A DNA stretch of 64,000 bases from JAIPEL01 sp050115795 (GCA_050115795.1 JASFPT010000001.1:15845-79844), one strand, 5' to 3'; positions 34,354-45,765 are shown, numbered from the stretch's first letter. The notes: a model not told the origin generated them from the letters alone. Program-made: numbers and translations.

Positions 34354-35841
34354 ATGGAAGCCGAAATTGTCCTCCCCTTGTGGCTGTTCATCCTTCTGGC
34401 GGTTCTTGCGTTGCTGGCGGCACTGGACCGCTTCCTGATTCCCAGCACCCGCTGGCTTCTTCGGCGGCGAATCAACCGGGTACTGGAGGAGATCGGGACC
34501 CGCCTCGACATCGAAATTCGACCTTTTCAGCTCACCAAGCGGCAGGTGTTGATCGATCGTCTGGCTTACGATCCGATCGTGGCCGAAGCCGCCCGCCAAT
34601 ACGCCCGGCAGCACGACATGCCCCTTGACGTCGCCCAGGACAAAGCCTTGTCCTACGCTCGCGAGATCGTTCCCTCCTTCAATGCCTATCTCTATTTCCG
34701 GATCGGGTATTGGGCGGCGAAAAAGGTGGCGCGCGTGTTGTACCGGGTCCGGGTCGGGCTGCTGGAGGAGGACCGGTTTTCTGCCATCGACCGGGACTCG
34801 ACGGTCGTTTTCGTCATGAACCACCGCAGCAACATGGACTACGTGCTGGTCGCATTTCTGGCGGCGGAAAGAACCACCCTCTCCTATGCGGTGGGAGAGT
34901 GGGCCCGGATCTGGCCCCTTCAAACCCTGATCCGGGCCATGGGCGCGTTTTTCGTGCGTCGGCACTCCGGCGACAATACGCTGTACCGGCGGGTGCTGGA
35001 GCGCTACATCCGCATGGCCACTGCAGAGGGGGTCTGCCAGGCGGTCTTCCCCGAGGGACGGCTGAGCCGGGACGGCAGGCTTCAGCCCCCGAAGCTCGGC
35101 CTGGTCGATTACATGTTGCGGGAATACCAACTGGAAACAGACCGGGACATCGTTTTCATTCCGGTGGGGATCAACTACGATCGAACGCTGGAGGACCGAA
35201 GCCTGCTGCGGGAGCTCAATCCGGACGCCCCCAAAAGAAGCCGCTGGTTTGTGATGCGCACCGCGTTTCGCTTCGTGCGCCGCAGCCTGCTGCTGATGGT
35301 GCTGAGCCGATGGGAGCGCTACGGCTATGCCTGCGTAAATTTCGGGGCACCGGTATCGATGCGCGAATACTGCCGACGGCACGGCATCGATTTCAAACGC
35401 CTGGAGCGGGCAAACCGCTTTGTGGAAGTTCAGCGGTTGTGCGAGCGCCTCATGGAGCGGATCGCTCGGGTGGTTCCGGTCCTTCCGGTCTCTTTGGTGG
35501 CAACCGTTTATCTGGAAGCAGCAGGGCAATCCATGGATCTGATCGAGATCGAAAAGCGCTCCGAACGCCTTTTGATGGCGATGAAACAGGCCGGTGCCCC
35601 CGTGTTCGAGGCCCCCAGAAGCACCCTGAACCACCTGGTCGGGGGCGCCGTCCACACGCTGCATCTTCGCCGGATACTGCACCGGGACGGCGATCGCTAC
35701 CGCGCGGATCCGGAGCAGACGCCGCTTTTGCGATACTATGCCAACGCCGTGGCGCACTGGCACCCTGCCGCGTGCGCCGACGTCGATACGGCCCGCCTCA
35801 CGACAGCTTCAACATCAGAGCTTCCAGGTAGCGGGACTTGA
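34354..35841 (+). CDS. PlsB-like glycerol-3-phosphate 1-acyltransferase family protein
   Basis: A 495-residue acyltransferase with one N-terminal transmembrane helix (VLPLWLFILLAVLALLAALD) and a GPAT-type domain: HX4D motif NHRSNMD near 160, FVRRHSGDNTLYRRVLERYI, FPEGRLSRDG and FIPVGINYDRTLED. These spacings match the PlsB/DHAPAT class, not PlsC, but the protein is much shorter than E. coli PlsB (about 800 aa). It likely starts phospholipid synthesis from glycerol-3-phosphate. Its 3' end overlaps the convergent 4Fe-4S protein gene by 44 bases. Confidence 0.88.
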   Translation: MEAEIVLPLWLFILLAVLALLAALDRFLIPSTRWLLRRRINRVLEEIGTRLDIEIRPFQLTKRQVLIDRLAYDPIVAEAARQYARQHDMPLDVAQDKALSYAREIVPSFNAYLYFRIGYWAAKKVARVLYRVRVGLLEEDRFSAIDRDSTVVFVMNHRSNMDYVLVAFLAAERTTLSYAVGEWARIWPLQTLIRAMGAFFVRRHSGDNTLYRRVLERYIRMATAEGVCQAVFPEGRLSRDGRLQPPKLGLVDYMLREYQLETDRDIVFIPVGINYDRTLEDRSLLRELNPDAPKRSRWFVMRTAFRFVRRSLLLMVLSRWERYGYACVNFGAPVSMREYCRRHGIDFKRLERANRFVEVQRLCERLMERIARVVPVLPVSLVATVYLEAAGQSMDLIEIEKRSERLLMAMKQAGAPVFEAPRSTLNHLVGGAVHTLHLRRILHRDGDRYRADPEQTPLLRYYANAVAHWHPAACADVDTARLTTASTSELPGSGT

Positions 35842-37075
35842 CCTGCTCCGAGGCCAAGGCTCGCTGAAGGGGGGGAAGCCGCAGGATGACGCCGAGTACT
35901 GCGGCCAACGCCCTGTGGGAAAAGAGAACCTGATTGTCGAAGATCAGGTTCTGCAGTTTTCCCCGCTCCAGGGCCATCACCACAGCCCGGTGCGCGCTGG
36001 TTGCGGGCGTCAGCACCCGCTGGGGTCTTTCTTCCAATGCCATGGCTCCTGAAGGGCAGACCCGGGCGCAAAGCCCGCATCCCAGACAGCGCATCGGATC
36101 GATCCGCACCGTTTTTCGCTTCGGCCGCTTCGGATCGTTGGCCGAAACCAGGCTCACCGCCTCCACCGGGCAGATGTCGACGCACTTTCCGCATCCATTG
36201 CAGCGGTCCTCCCCGATCCGGGGAAAATAGTTGGTGGTGTGCACCGGCCGCAGAATGGCAAACCGCCGGGCGGCGATCATCGCTTCGCAGCAGCAACCGC
36301 AGCAGTTGCAGATGAAATTGACGCCCCGTCGAACGTTTTCTCCGAACTGGACGAGGTGCCGGTCGTAGGCGAGCTGCAGCAGGTCCATCCCCTCGGAGGG
36401 ATCCACTTTCCGCGCGTGACCGTGCCGGATCAGCGACTGGGCGGTGGTGTTGAACGTCATGCAGATGTCGAGGGGCGCTTTGCAGGCCCGGCCCACGTGC
36501 ACCATTTTGTGCCGGCAGTAGCAGGTACCGACGGCCATGGGCGTCGCGGTCCGGATGACCTCGCTGGCCCGCTCATAGTCGAGCACGTGAATCGCGGATT
36601 GGGCCGGAAGCGCCGGTTCGTGGACGAAAACCCGGCCCAACTGGGTTTCGCCCTCGGTAAACAGCTCCCGAATAAAGTCTTCCTCCACATTCAGGTACTC
36701 GTAAAAGAGTTCGCTGAGCAGCTTCTGGTCGATGTCGCCCCGGACCCGCATCAGCGAAAATTCGAAAAATCCGGCCATGGGCGGGGGCAGGACATAGTGG
36801 CGGCGACCGTTTTCGTCAAAATCGACCAGAAGCGCCCGGGAGCACAAGGTGTCGAGGATCTTTCGCGCTTGGGCAGTGTTCATCTTCCAGATGCGGGCCG
36901 CCTTTTCAACGGCAAACGGCCGGATCGGAAGCAAAGAGACCAGCTCGGCCTCCCGTTCGTCAAACAGCATCCGGAGAATGGCGAAAAGAAGCTTTCCGGG
37001 CGGAGCGCCCTGGGGAAACCGGTTCAGCCGCCGGGTGAGGCGGCCATAGGGATTTTCGGAGCCGTGGTGGGCCAT
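35798..37075 (-). CDS. 4Fe-4S ferredoxin-type protein with N-terminal helical region
   Basis: A 425-residue protein. The first 150 residues look helical with a possible winged-helix (IWKMNTAQARKILDTLCSRA). A cysteine group follows in the middle (CYCRHKM; ICNCCGCCCEAM), then two [4Fe-4S] motifs at about 283 and 322: CNGCGKCVDICPVEA and CLGCGLCARVCPSGA. This architecture is common and uncharacterised in sulfate reducers; an electron-transfer or redox-sensing role is likely. No membrane segment or signal peptide. Its 3' end overlaps the PlsB-like gene. Confidence 0.88.
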   Translation of the reverse strand: MAHHGSENPYGRLTRRLNRFPQGAPPGKLLFAILRMLFDEREAELVSLLPIRPFAVEKAARIWKMNTAQARKILDTLCSRALLVDFDENGRRHYVLPPPMAGFFEFSLMRVRGDIDQKLLSELFYEYLNVEEDFIRELFTEGETQLGRVFVHEPALPAQSAIHVLDYERASEVIRTATPMAVGTCYCRHKMVHVGRACKAPLDICMTFNTTAQSLIRHGHARKVDPSEGMDLLQLAYDRHLVQFGENVRRGVNFICNCCGCCCEAMIAARRFAILRPVHTTNYFPRIGEDRCNGCGKCVDICPVEAVSLVSANDPKRPKRKTVRIDPMRCLGCGLCARVCPSGAMALEERPQRVLTPATSAHRAVVMALERGKLQNLIFDNQVLFSHRALAAVLGVILRLPPLQRALASEQVKSRYLEALMLKLS

Positions 37076-37300
37076 GGGCTCAGCCGCTGGGGCGCGGCTC
37101 GTGTTCGGGCCGCCGGGTTCTTCGCGCCGTTTCTTTCGGCTGGAAAAACCCGGCGGCAGGTTCCAGGTGCCGGTCTTCAGATCTCATCGAGGGTGACGCC
37201 ACCATACCGTATCCCCCGTCGGATATGCAACCGGAGCCCGCATCGGACCTGGCGGTTTCCGTCATGGAGGACCGAGACCACCGGCACCGTCGCGCTTTTC

Positions 37301-37729
37301 TCAGACCCGCCTGGCCGTCAGACGGATCTCGATGCTGTCCGACAGCGCCTTTGAGACCGGACACCCCTTCTTGGCCGCCTGTGCTTTCTCCTGAAAGGTC
37401 TTCTCGTCGATCCCGGGAACCTTCGCCTCGGTGGTCAAATCGATTCGGGTGATCGCAAATCCCTCTGCCTGCTTTTCGATGGTCACCGCAGCCCGGGTCT
37501 CGATCGACTCGGGGGCATGACCGGCCTGCGCGAGGATCAGGGAAAAGGCCATGGAAAAGCAGCCGGCGTGGGCGGCTCCGATCAGTTCCTCCGGATTGGT
37601 GCCCGGGCCGTCTTGGAAGCGGGAGGAAAACGAATACGGCGCCTCCAGGGCCCCGCTGGCGACGCTGATCTTTCCGTTTCCCTGTTGAAGGCTTCCTTCC
37701 CAACGGGCTTGTGCGTTTCTTGTCGGCAT
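37301..37729 (-). CDS. osmC: OsmC-family peroxiredoxin
   Basis: A 142-residue OsmC protein that reduces organic hydroperoxides with two cysteines. The peroxidatic Cys is in AHAGCFSMAFSLIL and the resolving Cys in GCPVSKALS; the N-terminus (RWEGSLQQGNGKI, FSSRFQDGPGTNPEELIGAA) is OsmC rather than Ohr type. AAAAGGAG precedes the ATG at 37729. Confidence 0.93.
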   Translation of the reverse strand: MPTRNAQARWEGSLQQGNGKISVASGALEAPYSFSSRFQDGPGTNPEELIGAAHAGCFSMAFSLILAQAGHAPESIETRAAVTIEKQAEGFAITRIDLTTEAKVPGIDEKTFQEKAQAAKKGCPVSKALSDSIEIRLTARRV

Positions 37730-38037
37730 ATGCAGTTCTCCTTTTCGCGGAATGATAGACCTTAGATGGATGTGTCCCGGTATAGTAAGCATCGCTTCAC
37801 GGTCTTAAATAGGGTGTCCCCCGTATTTGGACAAAGACTCTCCCCTTTACAGATTTGCCGAGACCGGCAGTCCGTTTCGACTTTTGCCGTTTATGCGCGC
37901 CACCGGCTGTGGTATAGGATTCCCCCGATTGCGGGCTGCTGCCGGCTGCCCGGTGGCCTGCCGGGCCGCCCCGCGTTTGGATGCCGGCATGATGTTTTTC
38001 CCATCGGAAGCCGGACGGCTTCGTCAAGGAGAACGAC
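37730..38037. other. Divergent intergenic region osmC-ettA
   Basis: About 310 bases. I found only weak promoter-like matches and nothing else. Confidence 0.4.
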
Positions 38038-39720
<1,683 letters not shown>

Positions 39721-39885
39721 GGGCGGCCGTCGGCGGGTGGTCGCTGCGCAGCCGTCCGCGCGCCGACAGGCGGTGTTCCGAAAAAGAAGCCCCGTATTCG
39801 GGGGTGGGTTGTATGGCCGTTTTCGCAGAGATTTGAGTGTGAAGACGAACGACCGACCGTAAAAGGAAGCGAAAAGACAAACCCG

Positions 39886-40143
39886 ATGCGAAAGAGAAAC
39901 GACCGACCCAAAACGCCGACATACTACGCCTTCTATCTGCTGTTTTCCACCGATGCCTGGCGGATCGCCATGGGATTTGTCCTTTCGGTGCTGACCACCC
40001 CGCACCTGGCGCCCCCTGCGCTTTCACCGGCGGGCCGGGCCATGCTCTATGTGATGGTGGCGGCCATCGGCTGGACGATCACCGGTGGGCCGGCCCGGTG
40101 GATCACCCGCGCCCTGAAGAAGGCGATTCTCGGAAAAAACTAG
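39886..40143 (+). CDS. Small membrane protein, unknown
   Basis: 85 residues with two likely transmembrane helices (about 24-42 and 52-68), the sequence between them proline-rich, and a basic C-terminus. It opens MRKRNDRPKTPTYYAFYLLF. No family recognised. It follows ettA by 165 bases and converges on the CBS gene. Confidence 0.6.
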   Translation: MRKRNDRPKTPTYYAFYLLFSTDAWRIAMGFVLSVLTTPHLAPPALSPAGRAMLYVMVAAIGWTITGGPARWITRALKKAILGKN

Positions 40144-40148
40144 TGGCC

Positions 40149-40202
40149 ATCTCAAAACTCCCTTGAACCCCGCCGCGTTTCCTGGAACCGAATTTTTGAG
40201 AT
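40149..40202. terminator. Convergent hairpin, possible bidirectional terminator
   Basis: ATCTCAAAA (40149-40157) and TTTTGAGAT (40194-40202) are perfect 9-base arms around a 36-base loop, placed between two convergent gene ends. The large loop makes terminator function uncertain. Confidence 0.4.
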
Positions 40203-40207
40203 CGATT

Positions 40208-40681
40208 CTACGTGTTCTTGCCGGGATCCGGTTTCGGCAGCAAGGTGCGAAGGATATCCTCCTTGCCCAGGACGCCGACCACCCGTCCGCCGTCCACCAC
40301 CGGCAGCGTGTGAAAATTCTTGTCCACCATCAACCCGGCCGCCTCCTCCAGATCGGTATCGGGCGTCACGGTGACCGGCTTCAACGTCATGGCCTCGGCC
40401 ACCGTCAGCGCTGCGATTTTGCGGACCTGCCGCTCGATCTGTTTGGTGGAAGACAGGGGAATATAGCCGTCTAAAATGGTAAAAAGGGTGGGAACCGGAA
40501 ACTTTGTCTGCTGGGCGATCAGATCGCTCTGGCACAGGATTCCCACCAGGTGTCCACGATCGTCCACCACCGGAGCCCCGTTGATCCGGTTTTCGAGCAG
40601 AATCTTCGCCGCCCGCCCGATTTCGGTCTCCGGGGTGAGGGTGATCACCTCTTTGGTCATCAGGTCCCGGACTTTCGACAT
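40208..40681 (-). CDS. CBS-domain pair protein
   Basis: 157 residues consisting of two CBS domains (VRDLMTKEVITLTPETEIGR, NGAPVVDDRGHLVGILCQSD; then VAEAMTLKPVTVTPDTDLEE, HTLPVVDGGRVVGVLGKEDI). Such pairs bind adenosine nucleotides or SAM and regulate a partner. No output domain. The ATG has AAAGGAG upstream. Confidence 0.92.
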   Translation of the reverse strand: MSKVRDLMTKEVITLTPETEIGRAAKILLENRINGAPVVDDRGHLVGILCQSDLIAQQTKFPVPTLFTILDGYIPLSSTKQIERQVRKIAALTVAEAMTLKPVTVTPDTDLEEAAGLMVDKNFHTLPVVDGGRVVGVLGKEDILRTLLPKPDPGKNT

Positions 40682-40965
40682 GGCTGTTCTCCTTTCCAGC
40701 CGTTTGGAGCCGATCCACCGTGTTGAGCCGCCAACGGCATGATCTCACCGCTGACGATCTGGAATCGGACCCCTTGCAACCCTTGAGGGTCATTTCATGC
40801 AGACAACCAGAAATCTGTCGCTCCCGCAAATGCGGGAGTCGGGCAAAGAGCGCTCTGGATTCCCGCCGCAGCCTTCCCCGCACACGATGCGGCGGTAAAG
40901 CCGAAAAGCGCTGCCAGGGGCGATTGCCGCATTTTCTGTTTAAACCGCACTTCCGGGACACGACA
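40682..40965. other. Intergenic region
   Basis: About 284 bases with no gene found. Confidence 0.4.
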
Positions 40966-42147
40966 CTAGGAACAGTTGACGATCACCAGCTCCACCCGAC
41001 GGTCGAGCACGTCGCGCTCGTCGTCGGTGCCGATGCCCACCACATTTTCCGTCGAGCCTCTTCCCTCGGCACGGGTGCGGCGACCGGCATCGGGCAGCAC
41101 CGTCTCCAGCATTTGCTGAACTTTTTCGGCCCGCATCAGGGAAAGGGACTTGTTCCAGCTTTCCGGACCGGTCTTGCTGCAGTGGCCCACCACATCGAGA
41201 CAGAGGTCGGTCCGGCTGAAATAGGCGCCGATATGCCGAATCCAGGCCTCGTATCTCCTGGCGGCTTCGGGGCCGCCCCAGAACGCCACGCTGTTGACCT
41301 TGAACAAAAAACGAACCGTCAGCATCCGGTGCTTTTCGACACTGATGGATACGATTTTTTCGAAGGCCTCTTCGGCCTTCTGCGCACGGCCGAGCTTTTC
41401 GTAAACGAGATACAGACCGGCGTAGGTCCGCAAGGTATGGCCGTCCGGTCGGCCTGCGGCCTCGGTAAACAGGAAAAGTGCGGTTTCCAGGTCGTCTTTC
41501 TCGTAAGCCGCGGAAGCCGCCCGCAGCAAGGCCAGCGTCTGGACCGAATAGTCTTCGAAACCCGGTGGGCCCTGCGCTTTCGGGGCTTCGCCGGACACCT
41601 TTGTTTTTCGGTATCCGGGATCGAAAAAAGGATTGTCCCGGAATATCGCCATGGGGGTGTAGTCGAGGCCGGGACCCGAAATCCGGACCGACGCGTTGCC
41701 GAGAAGTCGATTTTGCCGAAGATCCTTGATCGCCGCCCGCAGCCGGTACCGGTCGGGGGCGCCGGGCTCGGGGGAAATCCTACCGGCGATCAGATACGCC
41801 GCCGACTGCCCTGTGTCCGGCGACAGCCGCACCAGCCGAAATCCGGTGCGAGAACCGGTGGGATCCTGCAGCATGGCCTCTTCGATCTTGACGGCGGCAT
41901 GGGGCACCTGGCCGCTTCCCTCGTCGACGAACAGATCCACGGCCACGATCTGAACGCCCACCTCGCCGGGAGACGCCCTTGAAAGAAGGGTTTTGGTGAG
42001 TCGAGCGGCACCGGTTTCCAAGGACAGGATCTCCTCGTCTCCCGCCGGCCCGGGGATGCTGGCACAGGCGGTTGCCGCCAGGACCGCTGCGGCAAGGGCG
42101 GCAGCCCGGCATATTCCAACAAGGGGATGATCGCGTTCAAGGCGCAT
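40966..42147 (-). CDS. OmpA-family outer-membrane lipoprotein
   Basis: A 393-residue lipoprotein: signal peptide with the lipobox LAATAC (lipidated C28), a middle region of unknown function (about 30-190), TPR-like helices (about 200-280: AAYEKDDLETALFLFTEAAG, YEKLGRAQKAEEAFEKIVSI) and a C-terminal OmpA peptidoglycan-binding domain (DVVGHCSKTGPESWNKSLSL, RAEKVQQMLE, RRVELVIV). It begins 15 bases after the membrane-kinase gene, so the two form an operon. Confidence 0.85.
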   Translation of the reverse strand: MRLERDHPLVGICRAAALAAAVLAATACASIPGPAGDEEILSLETGAARLTKTLLSRASPGEVGVQIVAVDLFVDEGSGQVPHAAVKIEEAMLQDPTGSRTGFRLVRLSPDTGQSAAYLIAGRISPEPGAPDRYRLRAAIKDLRQNRLLGNASVRISGPGLDYTPMAIFRDNPFFDPGYRKTKVSGEAPKAQGPPGFEDYSVQTLALLRAASAAYEKDDLETALFLFTEAAGRPDGHTLRTYAGLYLVYEKLGRAQKAEEAFEKIVSISVEKHRMLTVRFLFKVNSVAFWGGPEAARRYEAWIRHIGAYFSRTDLCLDVVGHCSKTGPESWNKSLSLMRAEKVQQMLETVLPDAGRRTRAEGRGSTENVVGIGTDDERDVLDRRVELVIVNCS

Positions 42148-42162
42148 GTCGGCTCCTCCTCG

Positions 42163-44670
42163 TTACAGGTCGGCGGTGTGGGTGAAGCTGAGGGTGTAAT
42201 CGATGGTCGGCGCTTTGACGGTTGCAGCCCCGGCGGCCTGGTCGATCTGAGCCGGGGCGACGGCTTCTTTGGCATCGAACATCGTTAGAAAAACCCGTTC
42301 GAACATCAGTTCCAGAAGATGCCGGACGATCATCCGCCCCTGCCCGATTTGAAGATGCCGCTGAAGCTGTTTGATGCGCTCCTGGCGCTTTTTCAGCGAC
42401 GAAAGCCGATCAAATAGCGCTTGCAACTGCTCACCATTGCCCTCGACCGTGCTGCTGCCGGCCTTCTCCATCGCCCGGATCAGCGCCTGGTGGGAACAAT
42501 TGCAAAGATCGCTGCGAGCTCTCGGGTTCCGGACCACCTCCTGGCTCTCCACCGCCGCCAATACCTGCCGCTCCAGTTCGTCCAGCGTCCAATCGAAAAA
42601 CACCGCCAGTTTTTCCATGACGGTTTCGGGCACCTCCACGGAGACCGCTTGGAGAGGGCCGGCGTATTGTTTGACTTTTTCGGCAAACTCGTCCCGTGCG
42701 GCGCTCCAGAAGCGGGCATTGTAGGACAGGAACTCGGGTTCCAGCGGCTTTTTCGCAGCAGCGGCCTCGCTCAGGGCCTCGATCAAATCCGGCAGGAGGC
42801 CGGCCGCTTCGGTAAGCAGGCGTCTGCCGGTGACGATGGAAAAAATGATGCAGATGACGGCGTGCCAATCCTGAAGGAAAAAAATCCGTTCGATATCCGA
42901 ATAGCAGTTTTCCAGCACCCGGTTGGGCGAAAAATTCGACGGCGTGGCGTAGGTAGGAGTGCCGCCGAGCTGAGGCTGTCGCCAGCGGTTGCCCGGGTCC
43001 GGACAGATCACGGCCGTCTCCAGATCGATCAGACCGATGGAAAAATCGCCGGCCGAGGCAAGAAACGTCGGATAGCGGCCCGAACTGCCGCTCACCAGCA
43101 GGTTGTCTGGCTTCAGGTCCCGGAGGGCGACCCGACAATGATCCAGCCATTGAAGCAAATCCAGAAGGTTGGTTACCAGGGCTTCTTTTACCGGGCGGGT
43201 TCGTCTGAAGGACAGCGATTGGGCATAGGGCAAAGCCAGGCCTCGATAGGCATCCACCACCTCCTGCTTTTCCTGAAAGAGGCGGTCGAGCAGATCGGTT
43301 GCAGGGGCCAGCAACGCGTCGGGCCCGCCTGCCAGCGAAGCGCTCGGATCGCAAAGGCGCCGGTGAAACCAGCCCTGTTTCTGCTGGATCGAGGGGGGGC
43401 TGCCTCCCGGGGGCAGCAGCTTTTCGAGGGCGGCATCGAAACGCTGATAGAGGCCCTGCAGTTCGAGGCATATCCATCCCTTTTCGGCACCGTACCGGGT
43501 CTCGAATCCCCGGCAGTCTGCGATCAATCCGGCATCCTCGGCCAAGACCGATGTGAGGTTGTCCCCGGCAGGGCCCGCCATGGCGCGACTCAGAAAGTAG
43601 TCCCGGGAAAGGTCCATGAAAAAGGCATAATCGTTGTCGATCTTGAGGCAATGGTGCAGTCCGGGAGCTCGCCGGAGCAATCGGATGTATTCGTCCTCGA
43701 TCTGTTCGGCGGACCGCAGGGCCGCGTCGTCGAGCCGTTGCACCTTGCCCAGAATCACAGAAACGTTGGGAATGATGCACTTTCGGGGGGCAAGGGCCCG
43801 AACGGTCTCGGTTTCGAACTGGATGCGCTGGATGTAGTCGGAAAAATCACGAATCGGAACCGCCGGGATCTTGACCACGATATGGGTATCGTAGATCACA
43901 TAGAAGCACTGGCTTCTGCTGCCCGTGGCCTCTCCGATGGGGCGGATGGACATGTAGCGCCACTTCCAGTCGTTTTGGAGCCGGATCCCGAGGCGGTATC
44001 GTCGGATCGGATTGTCGGCTTCGGGCTCCAGGGCTTCGATCTTTCCCGGTGCATCGGCGGGCGCCTTCAACTGCATCCGGTAGATACGGAAAAAATAGCG
44101 GACCACATCGTTGAATCGTACCAGTCGTGGGGAAGCCGAACTCGCTTTCTTTTTTTTCGAAGCAGGAGGGGGCGGCTCCGGATGGGGCTCCGGGTGGGGC
44201 TCTGGGTGCGGTGCTTCAACTTCCCCGGACCGATGGCGAATCGCTGCGGCCGCCCGGATGCCCACCACGGTCAGCAGCACCAAAAAAATAATCATGGCGA
44301 TGCCAAGCCAACCGCCGGGAAGAAACGGAACCGGGTCGACCATCTGGGTCCAGTTTCGTTCCGTCCGGGAAAGATAATAGGACAGGCGCCGACCTACATC
44401 TTCTCCGGTCATCCGAAACGCCTCGGACCGGAAACGAATGTCCCCGTTGTCGATCTGCTGCACGCCCTGGGCGTTTTCATAGAACGTCTGGTCGTTCTGA
44501 ATCCAGCTCCTGGCCGTCGCGATGACGCGTCCGTCTTCCATGAACAGCAGGTCGCTTCGCAACAGGAGGAGAAGTCCCGCGATCCCAAACAACACCGCAG
44601 CCAACAAACCGATTCCTGCCGGCCGGAGCTTGCGGATGATGCTTGCACTGTCGTGTTCGGCTTTTGTCAT
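42163..44670 (-). CDS. Membrane-anchored eukaryotic-like protein kinase
   Basis: 835 residues. Two transmembrane helices (about 18-38 and 115-140) enclose a periplasmic loop of about 75 residues. A PHPEPHPEP repeat and a lysine run link to the cytoplasmic part. The kinase fold shows the ATP-binding Lys in HIVVKIPAV (about 265), a glutamate in FETETV, the catalytic loop LRDLKPDNLLV (about 515) and a metal site reading GLIDLETAV (about 548), so DFG is DLE, followed by GGTPTYATPSN. The C-terminal 200 residues are helical, with a cysteine pair CNC. The conserved catalytic Lys, Asp and Asn suggest activity. Substrates unknown; the OmpA lipoprotein downstream is a likely partner. Confidence 0.75.
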   Translation of the reverse strand: MTKAEHDSASIIRKLRPAGIGLLAAVLFGIAGLLLLLRSDLLFMEDGRVIATARSWIQNDQTFYENAQGVQQIDNGDIRFRSEAFRMTGEDVGRRLSYYLSRTERNWTQMVDPVPFLPGGWLGIAMIIFLVLLTVVGIRAAAAIRHRSGEVEAPHPEPHPEPHPEPPPPASKKKKASSASPRLVRFNDVVRYFFRIYRMQLKAPADAPGKIEALEPEADNPIRRYRLGIRLQNDWKWRYMSIRPIGEATGSRSQCFYVIYDTHIVVKIPAVPIRDFSDYIQRIQFETETVRALAPRKCIIPNVSVILGKVQRLDDAALRSAEQIEDEYIRLLRRAPGLHHCLKIDNDYAFFMDLSRDYFLSRAMAGPAGDNLTSVLAEDAGLIADCRGFETRYGAEKGWICLELQGLYQRFDAALEKLLPPGGSPPSIQQKQGWFHRRLCDPSASLAGGPDALLAPATDLLDRLFQEKQEVVDAYRGLALPYAQSLSFRRTRPVKEALVTNLLDLLQWLDHCRVALRDLKPDNLLVSGSSGRYPTFLASAGDFSIGLIDLETAVICPDPGNRWRQPQLGGTPTYATPSNFSPNRVLENCYSDIERIFFLQDWHAVICIIFSIVTGRRLLTEAAGLLPDLIEALSEAAAAKKPLEPEFLSYNARFWSAARDEFAEKVKQYAGPLQAVSVEVPETVMEKLAVFFDWTLDELERQVLAAVESQEVVRNPRARSDLCNCSHQALIRAMEKAGSSTVEGNGEQLQALFDRLSSLKKRQERIKQLQRHLQIGQGRMIVRHLLELMFERVFLTMFDAKEAVAPAQIDQAAGAATVKAPTIDYTLSFTHTADL

Positions 44671-45013
44671 TGATCCCTTCGGCTGTAACCGGGCGGTTTG
44701 GCGGGCCCCATCTCGGGATCTGCGCCGGGCGTCTCCTTCCGTGAGGCTCTTAAAACCATACCCGGTGGAATGTCAATCCTGCGGGGGCGCGCAGCGCCCA
44801 TCTCCTGCACGCGCCGCCTTGCTCCGGAACAGAAAAGAATTCACGGTCTGCCTTGACTTTAGCCCATTCATCCATAGGTTGAAAGCGGTTTGTCCAATAA
44901 AGCCCCCCGCAGCGAATCGGCCGATCCCGGTCGAAGGGACGGGTCCAACAAGGATCGGCCGACAGCAGAAAAAGGGGCCATGCGCCCGCGGCCGCCGCTG
45001 AAAGGAGATTGCC
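44671..45013. other. Divergent intergenic region
   Basis: About 340 bases holding a possible promoter for the slyD-like gene; nothing else seen. Confidence 0.4.
44853..44880 (+). promoter_or_regulatory. Possible promoter of the slyD-like gene
   Basis: TTGACT (44853-44858), 16-base spacer and TAGGTT (44875-44880); the -10 is weak. Confidence 0.35.
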
Positions 45014-45511
45014 ATGGATACGGTCGAAAACGGAAAATTCGTCAGTGTGGCGTACACGGGAACCCTCGAAAACGGAGAGGTGTTCGACACCAGCAGGGAG
45101 GGACAGCCCATGGAAGTTCAGGTGGGCACCGGTCAACTCATCGAGGGTTTTGAAAAAGCGCTGATGGGGATGGCTGTAAACGAAAAAAAGGTGTTCACCA
45201 TCGGACCGGACGAGGCCTACGGAGACCGCGACGAGAGCCTGACCCGCGATTTCGCCCGCAAGGAGGTTCCTCCTGAATTGAATCCGGAGGTCGGAATGAC
45301 CGTGGGCCTGACGACCGCCGACGGACGGCAGATGCCGGCGCAAATCGTCGCTGTGGACGATGAAAAGGTCACCGTGGACATGAACCACCCGATGGCGGGC
45401 AAAACCCTGACATTCGATATCGAAGTGGTGGGAATCAGCGACACGCCCACCCAGGCGCCGATCGGCTGCGGGCCGGGATGCGACTGTTCGTCGGGGGGCG
45501 GTTGCTGCTAA
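45014..45511 (+). CDS. FKBP-type peptidyl-prolyl isomerase with Cys-rich tail (SlyD-like)
   Basis: 165 residues: SlyD-type FKBP core (VSVAYTGTLENGEVFDTSRE, GTGQLIEGFEKALMGMAVNE, flap-inserted domain around TRDFARKEVPPELN, NHPMAGKTLTFDIEVVGI) plus a C-terminal CGPGCDCSSGGGCC tail. In E. coli SlyD a His/Cys tail binds nickel for hydrogenase maturation; the tail here is cysteine-only, so zinc, nickel or copper binding is plausible. No hydrogenase genes are nearby. AAAGGAG precedes the ATG. Confidence 0.93.
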   Translation: MDTVENGKFVSVAYTGTLENGEVFDTSREGQPMEVQVGTGQLIEGFEKALMGMAVNEKKVFTIGPDEAYGDRDESLTRDFARKEVPPELNPEVGMTVGLTTADGRQMPAQIVAVDDEKVTVDMNHPMAGKTLTFDIEVVGISDTPTQAPIGCGPGCDCSSGGGCC

Positions 45512-45765
45512 CTGCCGGTAAGTCAGTCGTATTTTTCTGACCCGCATACAGATGTGCATGAGATGTGTTCTTTGGCAGCGGCGGTGGCGGGCGGCCCGTG
45601 GCAGGTAGCCGACGGCTTGCGCGATTTTTACACCCGCGACATTTCACAGCCCGCACGCCGCAGGGCGTGATCCGCCCTTTCCCAACCCGAAGGCTGACGG
45701 CCACGCCGCTGCGAGCTCTCCGGTATCGCTGCTTCGATCGCGGCGTTTTCGCTCGAGCCTGCAGT

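Noticed and set aside
33082..35763. 893-codon minus-strand frame
   Set aside because: Spans antisense to both typA and the PlsB-like gene, which have complete motifs; no recognisable domain.
39790..39803. CCCCG-TATT-CGGGG hairpin after ettA
   Set aside because: Only five base pairs and no T-tract on the plus strand; not reported as a terminator.
42421..44673. 750-codon plus-strand frame
   Set aside because: Exactly antisense to the membrane kinase; no domain or ribosome site.
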